NCBI RefSeq assembly: GCF_000308475.2
Contig: NZ_BAFT02000091.1
Location: forward strand, 1-64,000
Source: Nocardia brasiliensis NBRC 14402
GTDB lineage: Bacteria > Actinomycetota > Actinomycetes > Mycobacteriales > Mycobacteriaceae
DNA: 64,000 bases
Reading direction: 5' to 3'
The position numbers and the translations under genes were made by a program. The notes under the pieces were generated by a model. That model did no database searches and had not been told where the DNA came from. It was given only the letters and a program-made list of their open reading frames with translations. Below, piece after piece: positions 51,809 through 60,959 of the stretch (position 1 is the first letter of the stretch; the number at the start of each line of letters is the position of its first letter).

Positions 51809-54162
51809 CCCGGCATCCGACACTGCACCGGAAAGTGTTGCGCGACATGCGCGCCCAGTGGCCACAGTTCGCCGCGCAGACGATGATCATCATGCTCGGG
51901 GTGGCGCTGTTCACCGCGTCCTACGGGGCCTACCGGAATTTGAACGCCTCCTACGACGGCACCTTCGAGACGGAACGTTTCGCCGATGTCTGGGTGAGCG
52001 GCGGGGACACGGCCGCACTCGCGGCAGCGGCGAACGCCCTGCCGGAGGTCGCGGATGCGGTCGTGCGCGCGCAGGTCGATCTGCCGCTGCGGGTCGGGGC
52101 GGACAAACTGCGCGGCCGCGTCGTCGGCCTGCCCGCCGACCGGCCGCCGGCGGTGAACGCCCCGACGCTGCTGTCCGGGCGGTACCCGGGCGCGAACGAG
52201 GTCCTGGTCGAACACCATATGGCCGAGCACTTCGGGTTGCGCAGCGGCGCAACGCTGTCCGTGCTCGGGCCCGGCGGGTGGCGCGAGGTGACCGTCGTGG
52301 GCGTGGCCTCCTCGGCCGAATACCTCTGGCCCGCGCGCAGCCGCCGCGACATGTTCCCGCTGCCAGATAATTTCGGCGTCCTCTTCGCCGCAGAGCCGCT
52401 GGCGACCGCGCTGGCCGCCGGCGCCGCCGAGCAAGTGGTGCTCCGCTTCGCCGAACCGCCGAGTTCCGACGCGCTCACCCGGATTCGGGAACTGGCCGCC
52501 ACGCACGGCGCGACGGAGGTGCTCACCCGGGCGGAACAACCGTCGAACTGGTTGCTGCGCATGGATATCGACGCCTTCGGTCAGCTCGCCTATCTGTTTC
52601 CGCTGCTGTTCCTGAGTGTCGCCGGTCTGGTGTCGTATGTGCTGCTGCATCGGCGGGTGCGGGCCGAGCGCCCGGTGATCGGCGTGCTGCTGGCCGGCGG
52701 CGTGTCGCGCGTGACGCTGCTGTGGCACTACCTGCAGTACGGGATCGTGGCGGGACTGGCAGGCGCATTCGGCGGAATCCTGGTGGGACTCGCCGGATCC
52801 GGCGCGTTGAGCCGGGTCTACCTCCGGGCGATCGACCTGCCCGCGTCCGCGGCGGTCGTCGAGATTCTGCCGATCACCCTGATCGGCGCGCTGCTGTTCG
52901 GTGTTGCGGCGGGCGCACTCGGCGCGCTCGCCCCGGCCCTGCTCGCCTTCCGCACACCGCCCGCGGCGGCGATGCGCGGCACCCCGCCGCCGGGGCCGGG
53001 CCGAATCAGCCTGCTGGAGCGGGTGGTTCCGGTGCTGCGCCGGCTACCGGCCCGCTGGCTGCTGGTACTGCGCGCGATCGGGCGCAGTCCGCGGCGCACC
53101 TGGAGCACCGTGCTCGGCACCGCGCTGTCCCTGGTGGTCATGCTCACCTCGTGGACGATGCTCGACACCATGACCGAGGCGTTGGACGTGTCCTTCCATC
53201 AGGTGCAAACCGCCGACGCCCGCGTCGATTTCACCGTCCCGGCCGACCAGCGCCGCCTTACCGAACTCACCGGGGCCGCAGGTGTCGCCGCCGCCGAACC
53301 GATGGTGCAGATGCCGATCACCCTCGCCGCGAACCGCGCCACCTATGCGACCGTGCTGATCGCGCTGCCGCGCGACACCACGATGCACGGACTGCGGCCG
53401 GTGCCGGGGAGCCCGGCCGTCCGGCCGGAGCGCGGCCTGCTGGTCGGCAAGGGCGTCCGGCAGCTGCTGGGCGTCTCGACTGGCGACCTCGTCGAGGTCG
53501 AAGTGCCTGGCGCGCAAGCGGTTCACGTGCCGATCGCGGGCGTGCTGGACGAACCGATCGGCACCTTCGCCTATTGCACGCTCGAGCAGCTCGATGCACT
53601 CGCCGGGGCGCCGGTGCCGATCAACTCCGCCCTGCTGCGCCTGGCACCGCACGCCGACCCCGACCAGGTCCGGCGGGCACTGTCCGAGCGGCCCGGTGTC
53701 GCGGCCTACGAGGATCTCGACGAGGTGAACCGGTTGATCGACCGGTACGCCGGGTTCTTCTTCGTGTTCATCGGCGTGATGCTGGCCCTGGGCGGGCTGA
53801 TGGCGTTCGCGATCATCTTCACCACCATGTCGATCAATATCGTCGAGCGGCGGCGCGAGGTCGGCGTGCTGCGCGCCGGGGGGATGCCGCACGGCATGCT
53901 CGCGCGCCTGATCACCGGTGAGAACCTGCTGCTCACCCTGCTCGGCATCGGGCCGGGCCTGGTGCTCGGGGTGCTCGGCGGGCACAGCTTCCTGTCCACC
54001 TACGCCAACGACCAGTTCCAGCTGGATCTGGTGGTCCGCCCCGGCACGCTCGGCAGCGCGGCACTGGTCGTGCTCTGCGTGGCGACCGTGTCGCTGCTGC
54101 CCGGGCTGCGGGCCGTGCGCGGCCTCGACCTCGCCGCGGTGCTGCGCGAACGATCCGAGTGA
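51805..54162 (+). CDS. FtsX-type ABC permease
   Basis: 785 residues. It has an N-terminal membrane helix (about 23-42), a large extracytoplasmic domain, and two FtsX membrane blocks. The second block ends with IIFTTMSINIVERRREVGVL and RAVRGLDLAAVLRERSE, the usual FtsX motifs. The first permease block is at about 265-395. This MacB-like layout suits lipid or antibiotic export. Paired with the ATPase at 51050. GTG at 51805. Confidence 0.88.
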   Translation: MTRHPTLHRKVLRDMRAQWPQFAAQTMIIMLGVALFTASYGAYRNLNASYDGTFETERFADVWVSGGDTAALAAAANALPEVADAVVRAQVDLPLRVGADKLRGRVVGLPADRPPAVNAPTLLSGRYPGANEVLVEHHMAEHFGLRSGATLSVLGPGGWREVTVVGVASSAEYLWPARSRRDMFPLPDNFGVLFAAEPLATALAAGAAEQVVLRFAEPPSSDALTRIRELAATHGATEVLTRAEQPSNWLLRMDIDAFGQLAYLFPLLFLSVAGLVSYVLLHRRVRAERPVIGVLLAGGVSRVTLLWHYLQYGIVAGLAGAFGGILVGLAGSGALSRVYLRAIDLPASAAVVEILPITLIGALLFGVAAGALGALAPALLAFRTPPAAAMRGTPPPGPGRISLLERVVPVLRRLPARWLLVLRAIGRSPRRTWSTVLGTALSLVVMLTSWTMLDTMTEALDVSFHQVQTADARVDFTVPADQRRLTELTGAAGVAAAEPMVQMPITLAANRATYATVLIALPRDTTMHGLRPVPGSPAVRPERGLLVGKGVRQLLGVSTGDLVEVEVPGAQAVHVPIAGVLDEPIGTFAYCTLEQLDALAGAPVPINSALLRLAPHADPDQVRRALSERPGVAAYEDLDEVNRLIDRYAGFFFVFIGVMLALGGLMAFAIIFTTMSINIVERRREVGVLRAGGMPHGMLARLITGENLLLTLLGIGPGLVLGVLGGHSFLSTYANDQFQLDLVVRPGTLGSAALVVLCVATVSLLPGLRAVRGLDLAAVLRERSE

Positions 54163-54181
54163 GCCGCCAGGAGGTGCGCTG

Positions 54182-54886
54182 ATGAACCATTCCGCCTTCG
54201 TCACCGGTGGAAATCGCGGGATCGGGCTGGCCATCGCCCGTGAGCTCGCGCGCGGCGGCAAACCGGTGGCGGTCTCGATGCGCAAGGGCGCGCCACCCGA
54301 CGGATTGTTCGGCGTCCCTTGCGATGTCACCGACGAACAGCAGGTCGACGCCGCGTTCGCGCTGATCGAACAGGAACTCGGCCCCGTCGACGTGCTGGTC
54401 GCCAACGCGGGCATCACCAGGGACGTGCTGCTGGCCGCGATGACCGAGGACGAGTTCGCCTCGGTGGTGGACACCAATCTGGTCGGCGCGTTCCGGGTGA
54501 TCAACCGCGCGGCGCGGACCATGATCCGGCAGCGACGCGGCCGGATCATCCTGGTGTCGTCGGTGACGGCGCTGCTCGGCTCGGCAGGGCAGACGAATTA
54601 CGCGGCCTCCAAGGCGGGCCTGATCGGGCTGGCTCGGTCGCTGGTGCGGGAGCTGGGCGCGCGCAACATCACGGTCAACGTGGTCGCACCCGGGTTCGTG
54701 GACACCGACATGACCGCGTCGCTCACCCCGCAGTGGCGCGCCGAGGTCACCAAGAAGATTCCGCTCGGCCGGATCGCCGCGGCCGCCGAGATCGCCAGGG
54801 TGGTGGCTTTTCTCGCCGGTGCGGACGCGGGCTACATCACCGGCGCGGTGATTCCGGTGGACGGCGGACTCGGCATGGGCCACTGA
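54182..54886 (+). CDS. 3-oxoacyl-ACP reductase, MabA/FabG-like
   Basis: 234 residues. TGGNRGIGLAIARELARGG, VSSVTALLGSAGQTNYAASK (Ser-Tyr-Lys) and the C-terminal VIPVDGGLGMGH resemble mycobacterial MabA (FabG1), which reduces beta-ketoacyl-ACP with NADPH in FAS-II. Being at the end of this operon and apart from inhA, it is likely a cluster copy. CAGGAGG precedes the ATG. Its 3' end overlaps the LuxR gene by 55 bases on the opposite strand. Confidence 0.88.
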   Translation: MNHSAFVTGGNRGIGLAIARELARGGKPVAVSMRKGAPPDGLFGVPCDVTDEQQVDAAFALIEQELGPVDVLVANAGITRDVLLAAMTEDEFASVVDTNLVGAFRVINRAARTMIRQRRGRIILVSSVTALLGSAGQTNYAASKAGLIGLARSLVRELGARNITVNVVAPGFVDTDMTASLTPQWRAEVTKKIPLGRIAAAAEIARVVAFLAGADAGYITGAVIPVDGGLGMGH

Positions 54887-55707
54887 CGGCCGCCGCGCAG
54901 CGCGGCGCGGTCGTCGTCGTGCCCGTTGCCCGCGGCGCCGGCCTCGAGCAGCGCGATCAAACCGGTCTCGTAGGCCACCGCGACCGCCTGCCCGCGCGTG
55001 CCGACCGACAGCTTCTGCAGCACGTGGTGCACGTGGCTGCGCACCGTGGTCGCCGAAACCGAGAGTTGCCGGGCGATTTCAGCATTCGAACGGCCGTGCG
55101 CGAGGAGTCCGAGCACCTCGGCCTCGCGCCGGGTCAGGCTGCCTGCCACCTGCATATCGGAGTTGCGCGCCACCGCGGGTGCGACGACGTGGTCGAGGCC
55201 GCCGACGATCTGCGGCGGCACCACGAGCCGGTTGCCGACCGCCACCACCCGGATGGCACACAGCAGCTCGAACGGTGAGCAGCCCGAGGACAGCAGTCCT
55301 CGCACGCCCGCACGCACGAGCTTGACCGCGCGCGCGACTTCTTCCTCCGGCATCACCATGATCACCTTCGCGGCGGCGACGAGCTCGGCCAGGCGGTGCT
55401 TTCCTTCGACGGCGCCGACGAGCAGCACGACGTCGGGCGCGTGCGCCCGGACCGCTCCGAGTAAGGCGTGGCCGCCCGAAACATCGTCCACCACATCGAT
55501 ATCCGGCTCACGGTCGAATTGTGCGCACAGCCCTCTGCGCATCAGGGCGCTGTCCGCGCAGACCACGACACGGATGGTCACCTGCCGGTGCGCCGCGGCG
55601 CCGGAGCCGCGGCCCTCGTTCACCGCCGGAACAGGGACGAGTGGCGCGAGTGTGCCGCGCGATTGCGGTGCGCTGTGATCCGCTGGATCGGTTCCATTGC
55701 GTGACAA
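54832..55707 (-). CDS. Atypical NarL/LuxR-family response regulator
   Basis: About 291 residues. The receiver-like domain starts near residue 44 (VTIRVVVCADSALMRRGLCA) and the C-terminal HTH is LTRREAEVLGLLAHGRSNAE followed by IARQLSVSATTVRSHVHHVL. In the receiver, the usual DVVLMD phospho-acceptor segment reads DVVLLVGAVEG, so Asp is replaced by Val: phosphorylation is not expected. It may be a ligand-sensing or constitutively active regulator of the cluster. The start is uncertain (TTG at 55707 or GTG at 55581). It overlaps the fabG-like gene tail to tail by 55 bases. Confidence 0.83.
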   Translation of the reverse strand: MSRNGTDPADHSAPQSRGTLAPLVPVPAVNEGRGSGAAAHRQVTIRVVVCADSALMRRGLCAQFDREPDIDVVDDVSGGHALLGAVRAHAPDVVLLVGAVEGKHRLAELVAAAKVIMVMPEEEVARAVKLVRAGVRGLLSSGCSPFELLCAIRVVAVGNRLVVPPQIVGGLDHVVAPAVARNSDMQVAGSLTRREAEVLGLLAHGRSNAEIARQLSVSATTVRSHVHHVLQKLSVGTRGQAVAVAYETGLIALLEAGAAGNGHDDDRAALRGGRQWPMPSPPSTGITAPVM

Positions 55708-55858
55708 GCCATCTCACGCTCCCATCATTCCCAGCGAATGCTCACCAGGGTAGCACGTAAACAGTTCGACCATCGCTTTGTTCCACTGACGATGGAATGT
55801 ACAAATCAACGATTTTAGCTGTGCACGTTGTCGTTTCACCGGACGCGATAATCCGTTC
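55708..55858. promoter_or_regulatory. Promoter region of the LuxR gene
   Basis: This 150-base gap between the aminotransferase stop and the LuxR start is clearly lower in GC than its surroundings. An inverted repeat CCATCG/CGATGG (55770-55775 and 55790-55795, 14-base spacer) could be an operator. The drop in GC suggests a promoter, but no firm -10 can be chosen. Confidence 0.4.
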
Positions 55859-58045
55859 TCATTCCGGGGACCGAGCTATTCGATCACCGTATCCTTCCCG
55901 CATCCTTGCGATGCCCGCCGCTATTTCCCGCCCGATCGTGCCCGCCGCCGCAGCGAGCGTGGTGCGGTCCACGGTCCATCGCGGCAGTCGTTCCAGAAAC
56001 TCCCCGACCCGCGCCATAGCGGCGATCAACTCGTCCGCGTCCGCGCCGGCGGTACTCGGCGCTATCCGCATTTGCAGCGTAATTGCCCCGCACCGCCGCA
56101 TGATCAAGCGCGCGATCACCGCCTCGGCGTAATTCTGGACCGACGGGCGGGGCTGCGCGCCGATCGCCCGCGGGGACAGCACCAGCCTGCCGAGCAGGCC
56201 GACCCGGCGATAGCCCGCGAACAGCGATGCGCGCGCGGCGCGCCGCAGCATCTCCTCCAAGGCCGCGGCCACCTGCGCCGCTTGGTGCCGGTCCGGCTCG
56301 GCCGCCGCGATCGCCGCACCGGCCAGGCCGGCCGCCAGATCGTTGCGATAGTGCGTGCGCAGCCACTGCGCGGTGTCCGGCGCGGCGTGCGACAACTGCT
56401 CGAACACCGCCGCGGACAGCAACGTCGCGCCGATGGGGATCAGCGCGTCGCTCAGCGCTTTCGACAAAGCGACCAGATCCGGGCGGAAGCCGCGACCGGT
56501 ACAGGTCAGGAAATGGTCGATATCGCAGCGCCAGAAACCGCTGAATATCTCGTCGACCCCGACCAGGAAGCCGGCGCTCGCGCGGTGCCGCTCGATCTCG
56601 TCGAGCACGCCGGGCGATATCTCGAGGCAGTCGTAACCCTGCACGAGTTCCAGCCAGACCAGCGCGAGATCGTCGCGGCGCAGCGCCTGCCGCAGGGCGG
56701 CGGTGTCCTCGGGATCCACCTCGAGCACGTCGACCGGATAAGGGCTGAAAGCATTCCGGTCGCGGTCGCGGAAGAACGAACTGGTTCGGCTCAACGCCAG
56801 CGAGAGCGGGCCCTTCCCGGAATAGTTGCCGCGCAACGTGAGCACGGCCGTCCGGCCGGGCCGGCAGCACAGCGCGGTGAGCACCGCGTTGTCGACGGCG
56901 CTCTGCCCGCTCACCGCGGGCAACAGGAACGGCAGTCCGGTCAGGCGCGCGAGTTCGCGTTCCAGGCGCGAGGTTTGGTCACCGGTGCCCGTCGTGCGAA
57001 TCATCTCGACCGACTGCACGTTGTGTCCGCGGAACGCGGGACCGGTGCCGGACGCCAGATCCGTGTAGACGCGAGTGCCCCGCCGATAGGTGACACCCTC
57101 GGCCCGGTCGAAGGTGACGTTGATCGCGGCGAGATCGATCGCCCTGGTCTGCCAGGTGTTGGCGTGCATGCGCAGGCGGGCGCTGCGGGTCGCGGTGCTG
57201 TACCGCATGCGCTCGATCGCCGCGCGTTCGTGACGACCGGTCGGACGCCAGCGAATCACGGTCTCGCACAGCATCTGCATGGCGAGCCCATTGCCGCCGA
57301 AGGTCGACACGTGCGCGATGCTGTCCATGGTGTTGTTCCACAGCGCGAACATGTCCCTGGTGAACGAGACCGTGCCACAGGGCATCTCGTTGCCGACACA
57401 GACCTCGCCCAGAAAGGCGAGGTCAGCGCAGGTCGCGGCGGTGCGCCAGAAACCGAGCGCGCCTTCGGCGCCGAGCAGGCCCCAGGCGACCGGGCGTCCT
57501 TTCGCACGCTCTGCCGCCAGTGTGCCGCGCAGCGCGGCCGCCTCGCCTGCTGAAAGGCCATCGAGGACTACCACATACGAATCCCACCCGGTGGCGAGCA
57601 GACCCGAGAACTCTTCGGCGGAGTCCACGATCCGCATGTCGTCGGCGACGAGCGCCCGCAGCCCGGGCACCGCATGGCCGAAGGCGTAGTACGCGGTCCC
57701 GGTGGGGTCCAGCACGAGAACGCGGCAGTGCCCCCCGGCGGCGCGGCGATTGTGCCGATTGCGCAGGTATTTCGCCACGGTGCCGAGCGCCTCGACACCG
57801 GAATTCACGAACACCGAATGCCATGCGACGCCGGTGGTGTCGCCGCTGCTGAGCAAGCGATGCAGCAGATAGGCCGCGACGACGCCGTCCGGCGGCACAT
57901 AGGTGCTTGCCAGCACCATGTTCGGCGAGCGCGCGGCAACCCGTTCGGCCAGTACTTCGCGGACCCGATCGGATGCGCCGGGAAATGCGCCCGGAATGTA
58001 TCGCGGTGATCCTCGGGAGCCTTCCGGAGCTACGCCAGTGGACAT
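55859..58045 (-). CDS. Tandem class III aminotransferase, N-terminal copy degenerate
   Basis: 728 residues in two aminotransferase-like halves. The C-terminal half (~305-728) is intact: SGQSAVDNAVLTAL as the phosphate loop, PLP Asp498 in GVDEIFSGFWR, and Schiff-base Lys529 in DLVALSKALSDALIPIGA. The N-terminal half (~40-290) keeps VNSGVEALGTVAKY, EGALGFWRTA and STFGGNGLAMQ, but its Asp reads Ala193 and its Lys reads Glu214, so it cannot bind PLP by that Lys. This looks like a fused, dead copy serving as a structural or regulatory partner. The ATG at 58045 has AGGAG seven bases upstream. Substrate unknown. Confidence 0.82.
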   Translation of the reverse strand: MSTGVAPEGSRGSPRYIPGAFPGASDRVREVLAERVAARSPNMVLASTYVPPDGVVAAYLLHRLLSSGDTTGVAWHSVFVNSGVEALGTVAKYLRNRHNRRAAGGHCRVLVLDPTGTAYYAFGHAVPGLRALVADDMRIVDSAEEFSGLLATGWDSYVVVLDGLSAGEAAALRGTLAAERAKGRPVAWGLLGAEGALGFWRTAATCADLAFLGEVCVGNEMPCGTVSFTRDMFALWNNTMDSIAHVSTFGGNGLAMQMLCETVIRWRPTGRHERAAIERMRYSTATRSARLRMHANTWQTRAIDLAAINVTFDRAEGVTYRRGTRVYTDLASGTGPAFRGHNVQSVEMIRTTGTGDQTSRLERELARLTGLPFLLPAVSGQSAVDNAVLTALCCRPGRTAVLTLRGNYSGKGPLSLALSRTSSFFRDRDRNAFSPYPVDVLEVDPEDTAALRQALRRDDLALVWLELVQGYDCLEISPGVLDEIERHRASAGFLVGVDEIFSGFWRCDIDHFLTCTGRGFRPDLVALSKALSDALIPIGATLLSAAVFEQLSHAAPDTAQWLRTHYRNDLAAGLAGAAIAAAEPDRHQAAQVAAALEEMLRRAARASLFAGYRRVGLLGRLVLSPRAIGAQPRPSVQNYAEAVIARLIMRRCGAITLQMRIAPSTAGADADELIAAMARVGEFLERLPRWTVDRTTLAAAAGTIGREIAAGIARMREGYGDRIARSPE

Positions 58046-58157
58046 TGCCACGCTCCTTGCTGAACTCATCCGAGGTGCGGCGGTGCCTCGCTGAACCCGC
58101 CTGCCCACTTATGGTGGACATGATCAATTGGTGTCAGAATAACCGCGGTGAATCGGG

Positions 58158-58178
58158 TCATCATCGGACGAATGATGA
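58158..58178. promoter_or_regulatory. Candidate operator of the aminotransferase gene
   Basis: TCATCAT/ATGATGA (7-bp arms, 7-base spacer) lies about 115 bases upstream of the aminotransferase start, in the 260-base gap before the molybdoenzyme's stop. It is AT-richer than its surroundings. A role as an operator is inferred from symmetry and location. Confidence 0.4.
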
Positions 58179-58305
58179 GCCGGATATCAACACTTGTCGG
58201 ATAAGCCCGCGATACTGGTACGATCGCGTACCCCGCACTGTGCCAATAGTTTCGGCACGGCGTCGCATTCACGTCACGGTCGCGGAAATACGGTCCGGCG
58301 CGGAT

Positions 58306-60161
58306 TCACCCGACGGTGACGACGCGACTGTGCCAACCGGTCGAGCCGTCGGGGAACGGCGGTGCGCGATGGTCGGTCTGGGTGATCCCGGCACGGTCGG
58401 TCGCGCGCACGCGCAAGGTGTGCGTGCCGGGTTCGGCGCGCCAGCGCCACGTCCACTGCCGCCAGGTGTCGAGGGAGTATTCCGCGGCCAGCGTGGCCGG
58501 TTGCCACGGCTGATCGTCGACCTGCACCTCGACCGCGTCGATGCCGCGGTGCTGGGCCCAGGCGACACCGGCGACCACGACCTCCCCGGCGGGCACGGTC
58601 GCGAAGGAGGCGGGCACGTCGATCCGGGACGCGGTCTTGATGGGCGCCTGTGCGGCCCAATCCCGTTCGGTCCAGTACGCCTCGGCACGGTCGAACCGGG
58701 TGAGTTCGAGGTCGATCACCCATTTGGTGGCGGAGACGTAGCCGTAGAGGCCGGGCACGATCAGCCGGGCCGGGTAGCCGTGCGCGATGGGCAACGGCGC
58801 GCCGTTCATGCCGACCGCGAGCAAAGCGTCCCGGCCGTCCAGGACCGCCGAAACCGGTGTGCCCGCGGTGAATCCGTCGACGCTGCGGGACAGCAGCATA
58901 TCGGCCTCGGGACGCACACCCACCTCGGCCAGCAGTTCGGCCAAGGGGTATCCGGTCCAGACGGCCGTGCCCGCCAGCTCGCCGCCGACCTCGTTGGAGA
59001 CACACGTCAGCGTGATCATGCGCTGCACCGCGGTTCGCCGCCGCAGTGCGTCGAAATCCCACTCTCGGGGCCGCTCCACCAACCCGTGCACCCGCAGCCG
59101 CCATTCGCCACTGGTCAGCGCAGGCAGCTGCAAGGCCGTGTCGACCCGATAGAACCGATCATTGGGCGTCACGAATTCGGTGAGCCCCGGAACCCGCGGC
59201 GCCACTTCGGGACTCGGCGCTGCCGCCGCCTGCGCCCGCGGCACCACGAACTTCGCCCGATCCGCCACCACATCCCGCAACCGCGCCCCGATCCACTGCC
59301 CTGCCACCCCCGCTCCCATCGCAACCGCCCCCACCCCGCCGCAAGCGCCAGAAACCGCCGCCGCGAACGATGTTCCGACGGCCTGCCTTGGACTACAGGC
59401 TGCACAGCCCGGGCCGTTTCCCGACCCGGTGCGGACTCTGCCTGGCCCGATTCCGCGCCGGCCGGAACACCCCCGGCGCTACCGCCTTCCGCTGATGCCG
59501 CCTCCTGCGGACGATTGACGCCGACCGACCGCGCGAGTGCCCGCCACCACGAAGGGCGCGCGTCTTCGTCTGGAACCTGCACGGTCCCCGCTATTTTCGT
59601 ATCCGACATGCGAGTTGCGCCGCCGGGTCGCTCACTGTCCGGAAGTCCTTCGGCTCCAGCAGGTTTCGCCGTCGATGCCGCGTTGGCAGCCCTCGCGGCT
59701 CTGGTGAGCAGGCGCAGGGCCAGGACTCCGGCGACCACGCCGACTATGGTCGGCACAGCGAACAGCGGTGTGGCGGTGGGGCGTTGGAGGGCTGCGCCGA
59801 GGACTATCGCGCCGAGCAGTACCAGTAGCGAGGTGCCGAGGGGGCGTTTGCGCTCCAGTACGCCGAGCACCGCGGCGAAGATCAGCATCACGGCGGCCAT
59901 AGATATGAACAGGGCGAGTTTGTCGTTGCTACCGAAGCGGCGGATCGCGGCGTCCTTCAACGCGTGCGGGGTGTGGTCGACCACCGACGCGCCCATCGCG
60001 TAGAAAGGCGAGGCGGCCGGATCGAGCACCGAGGCGACGAGATGGCCGACGCCGAGCACGGTCAGCGCCGCGAGCACCCCGGCGAGCGCGGCCGCAAGGA
60101 TACCGCGTGCAGGGCGCTCGGCGACCGCATTCGGATAGGGCTGTGCCACACTCTGTTTCAT
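58306..60161 (-). pseudogene. Membrane-anchored sulfite-oxidase-like molybdoenzyme, apparent frameshift
   Basis: Two frames together encode one protein. The first frame (from ATG 60161) gives four membrane helices (for example GILAAALAGVLAALTVLGVG and LALFISMAAVMLIFAAVLGV), a long Pro/Ala linker, and a twin-Arg-like SRRRFLALAAG. The second resumes as VGAVAMGAGVAGQWIGARLR and holds the sulfite-oxidase-like molybdopterin domain, with Mo-ligand Cys in MITLTCVSNEVGG and HGYPARLIVPGLYGYVSATK, then a C-terminal beta domain. The join needs one extra C in runs at 59328-59337, so this is a real lesion or a homopolymer error. It follows the rskA gene by 87 bases. AAGGAG precedes ATG 60161. Confidence 0.82.
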
Positions 60162-60248
60162 GGTTCGCTCCTTCGTCGAGCGTGGGCGAATAGAACTCCG
60201 CGGGCGTGACACCGCCGATCCGTTACGAATCCCGCTCCGAAGTACGGA

Positions 60249-60959
60249 TCAGGCGAGCCCGATCTTCGCGATGGCGTCCCCGGTCGGCTTCGGTGAACCG
60301 GCGGCCGGTTCGTCGGTGACGGCCAGGACGTCGACGGCGGCGAAGCGCGTCACCACCGCCGGGCCGCTGGGCAGCTCGGTCATCACACCGACCGAGCGCG
60401 TCGCCCCGTCGGTGGCGACCAGCCACATCTGATAGGAGCGCCCCGGCGCGGGCGCGGGTACATCCTCGAAAGACGCTGTGGCGGCCCCGATTCCGGCCGA
60501 GGTGTACACGACGAGCCGACCGCCGCCCGCGACCGGCGCGGACCGGACCAGCACGTCCGGCTGGGCGAGCACCACCTGTGCGGTGATCCCGGACGGCGGC
60601 TGCGTGCTGTTGCGGTACACCACCGCACCCGCACCGATCGCGACGACCACGGCGGCGGCCGCCGCCACCCAGCGCAGTCGCCCGATCCCCCGTTTGGCCG
60701 GTGCACCGGCGGAGATGTCCAGCGCCCGCAGCAGCGTGGCTTCCAGCGTCGGTGGCGGCGCCGTGGCATCGAGTACGGTCAACGCCGCCAACGTTTCCCG
60801 CACCCCGGACACGATCGTGGCGAAGGCGGCGGCGACGGCCGGGTCGGCCTCGCGCAGCCGGTGCTCGATGGTGCGCCGCTCGAGCTCGGCGACCGCGTCC
60901 ATGGCGTACGGGTAGGCCAGATCGAGCAGATCCCTGCCGGACCGCTCGGTGTCGTTCAT
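60249..60959 (-). CDS. rskA: Anti-sigma-K factor RskA
   Basis: 236 residues. The N-terminal cytosolic part (LLDLAYPYAMDAVAELERRT) binds the sigma factor; a single membrane helix (about 96-114, RWVAAAAAVVVAIGAGAVVY) is followed by the extracellular RskA domain (YQMWLVATDGATRSVGVMTE). In M. tuberculosis RskA holds SigK until cleaved by regulated proteolysis. Its ATG overlaps the sigK stop (ATGA), so they are translationally coupled. Confidence 0.9.
   Translation of the reverse strand: MNDTERSGRDLLDLAYPYAMDAVAELERRTIEHRLREADPAVAAAFATIVSGVRETLAALTVLDATAPPPTLEATLLRALDISAGAPAKRGIGRLRWVAAAAAVVVAIGAGAVVYRNSTQPPSGITAQVVLAQPDVLVRSAPVAGGGRLVVYTSAGIGAATASFEDVPAPAPGRSYQMWLVATDGATRSVGVMTELPSGPAVVTRFAAVDVLAVTDEPAAGSPKPTGDAIAKIGLA

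Noticed and set aside
55859..58045. Two separate aminotransferase genes with a missed stop/start
   Set aside because: The frame is open throughout and the two halves connect without a ribosome-binding site or start codon in a good context at the join, so a fusion is simpler.
59328..59337. Programmed ribosomal frameshift in the molybdoenzyme gene
   Set aside because: There is a G run on the coding strand but no heptamer slip site, stimulator hairpin or upstream Shine-Dalgarno was recognised; a mutation or sequencing error is simpler. It is noted as a finding only for resequencing.
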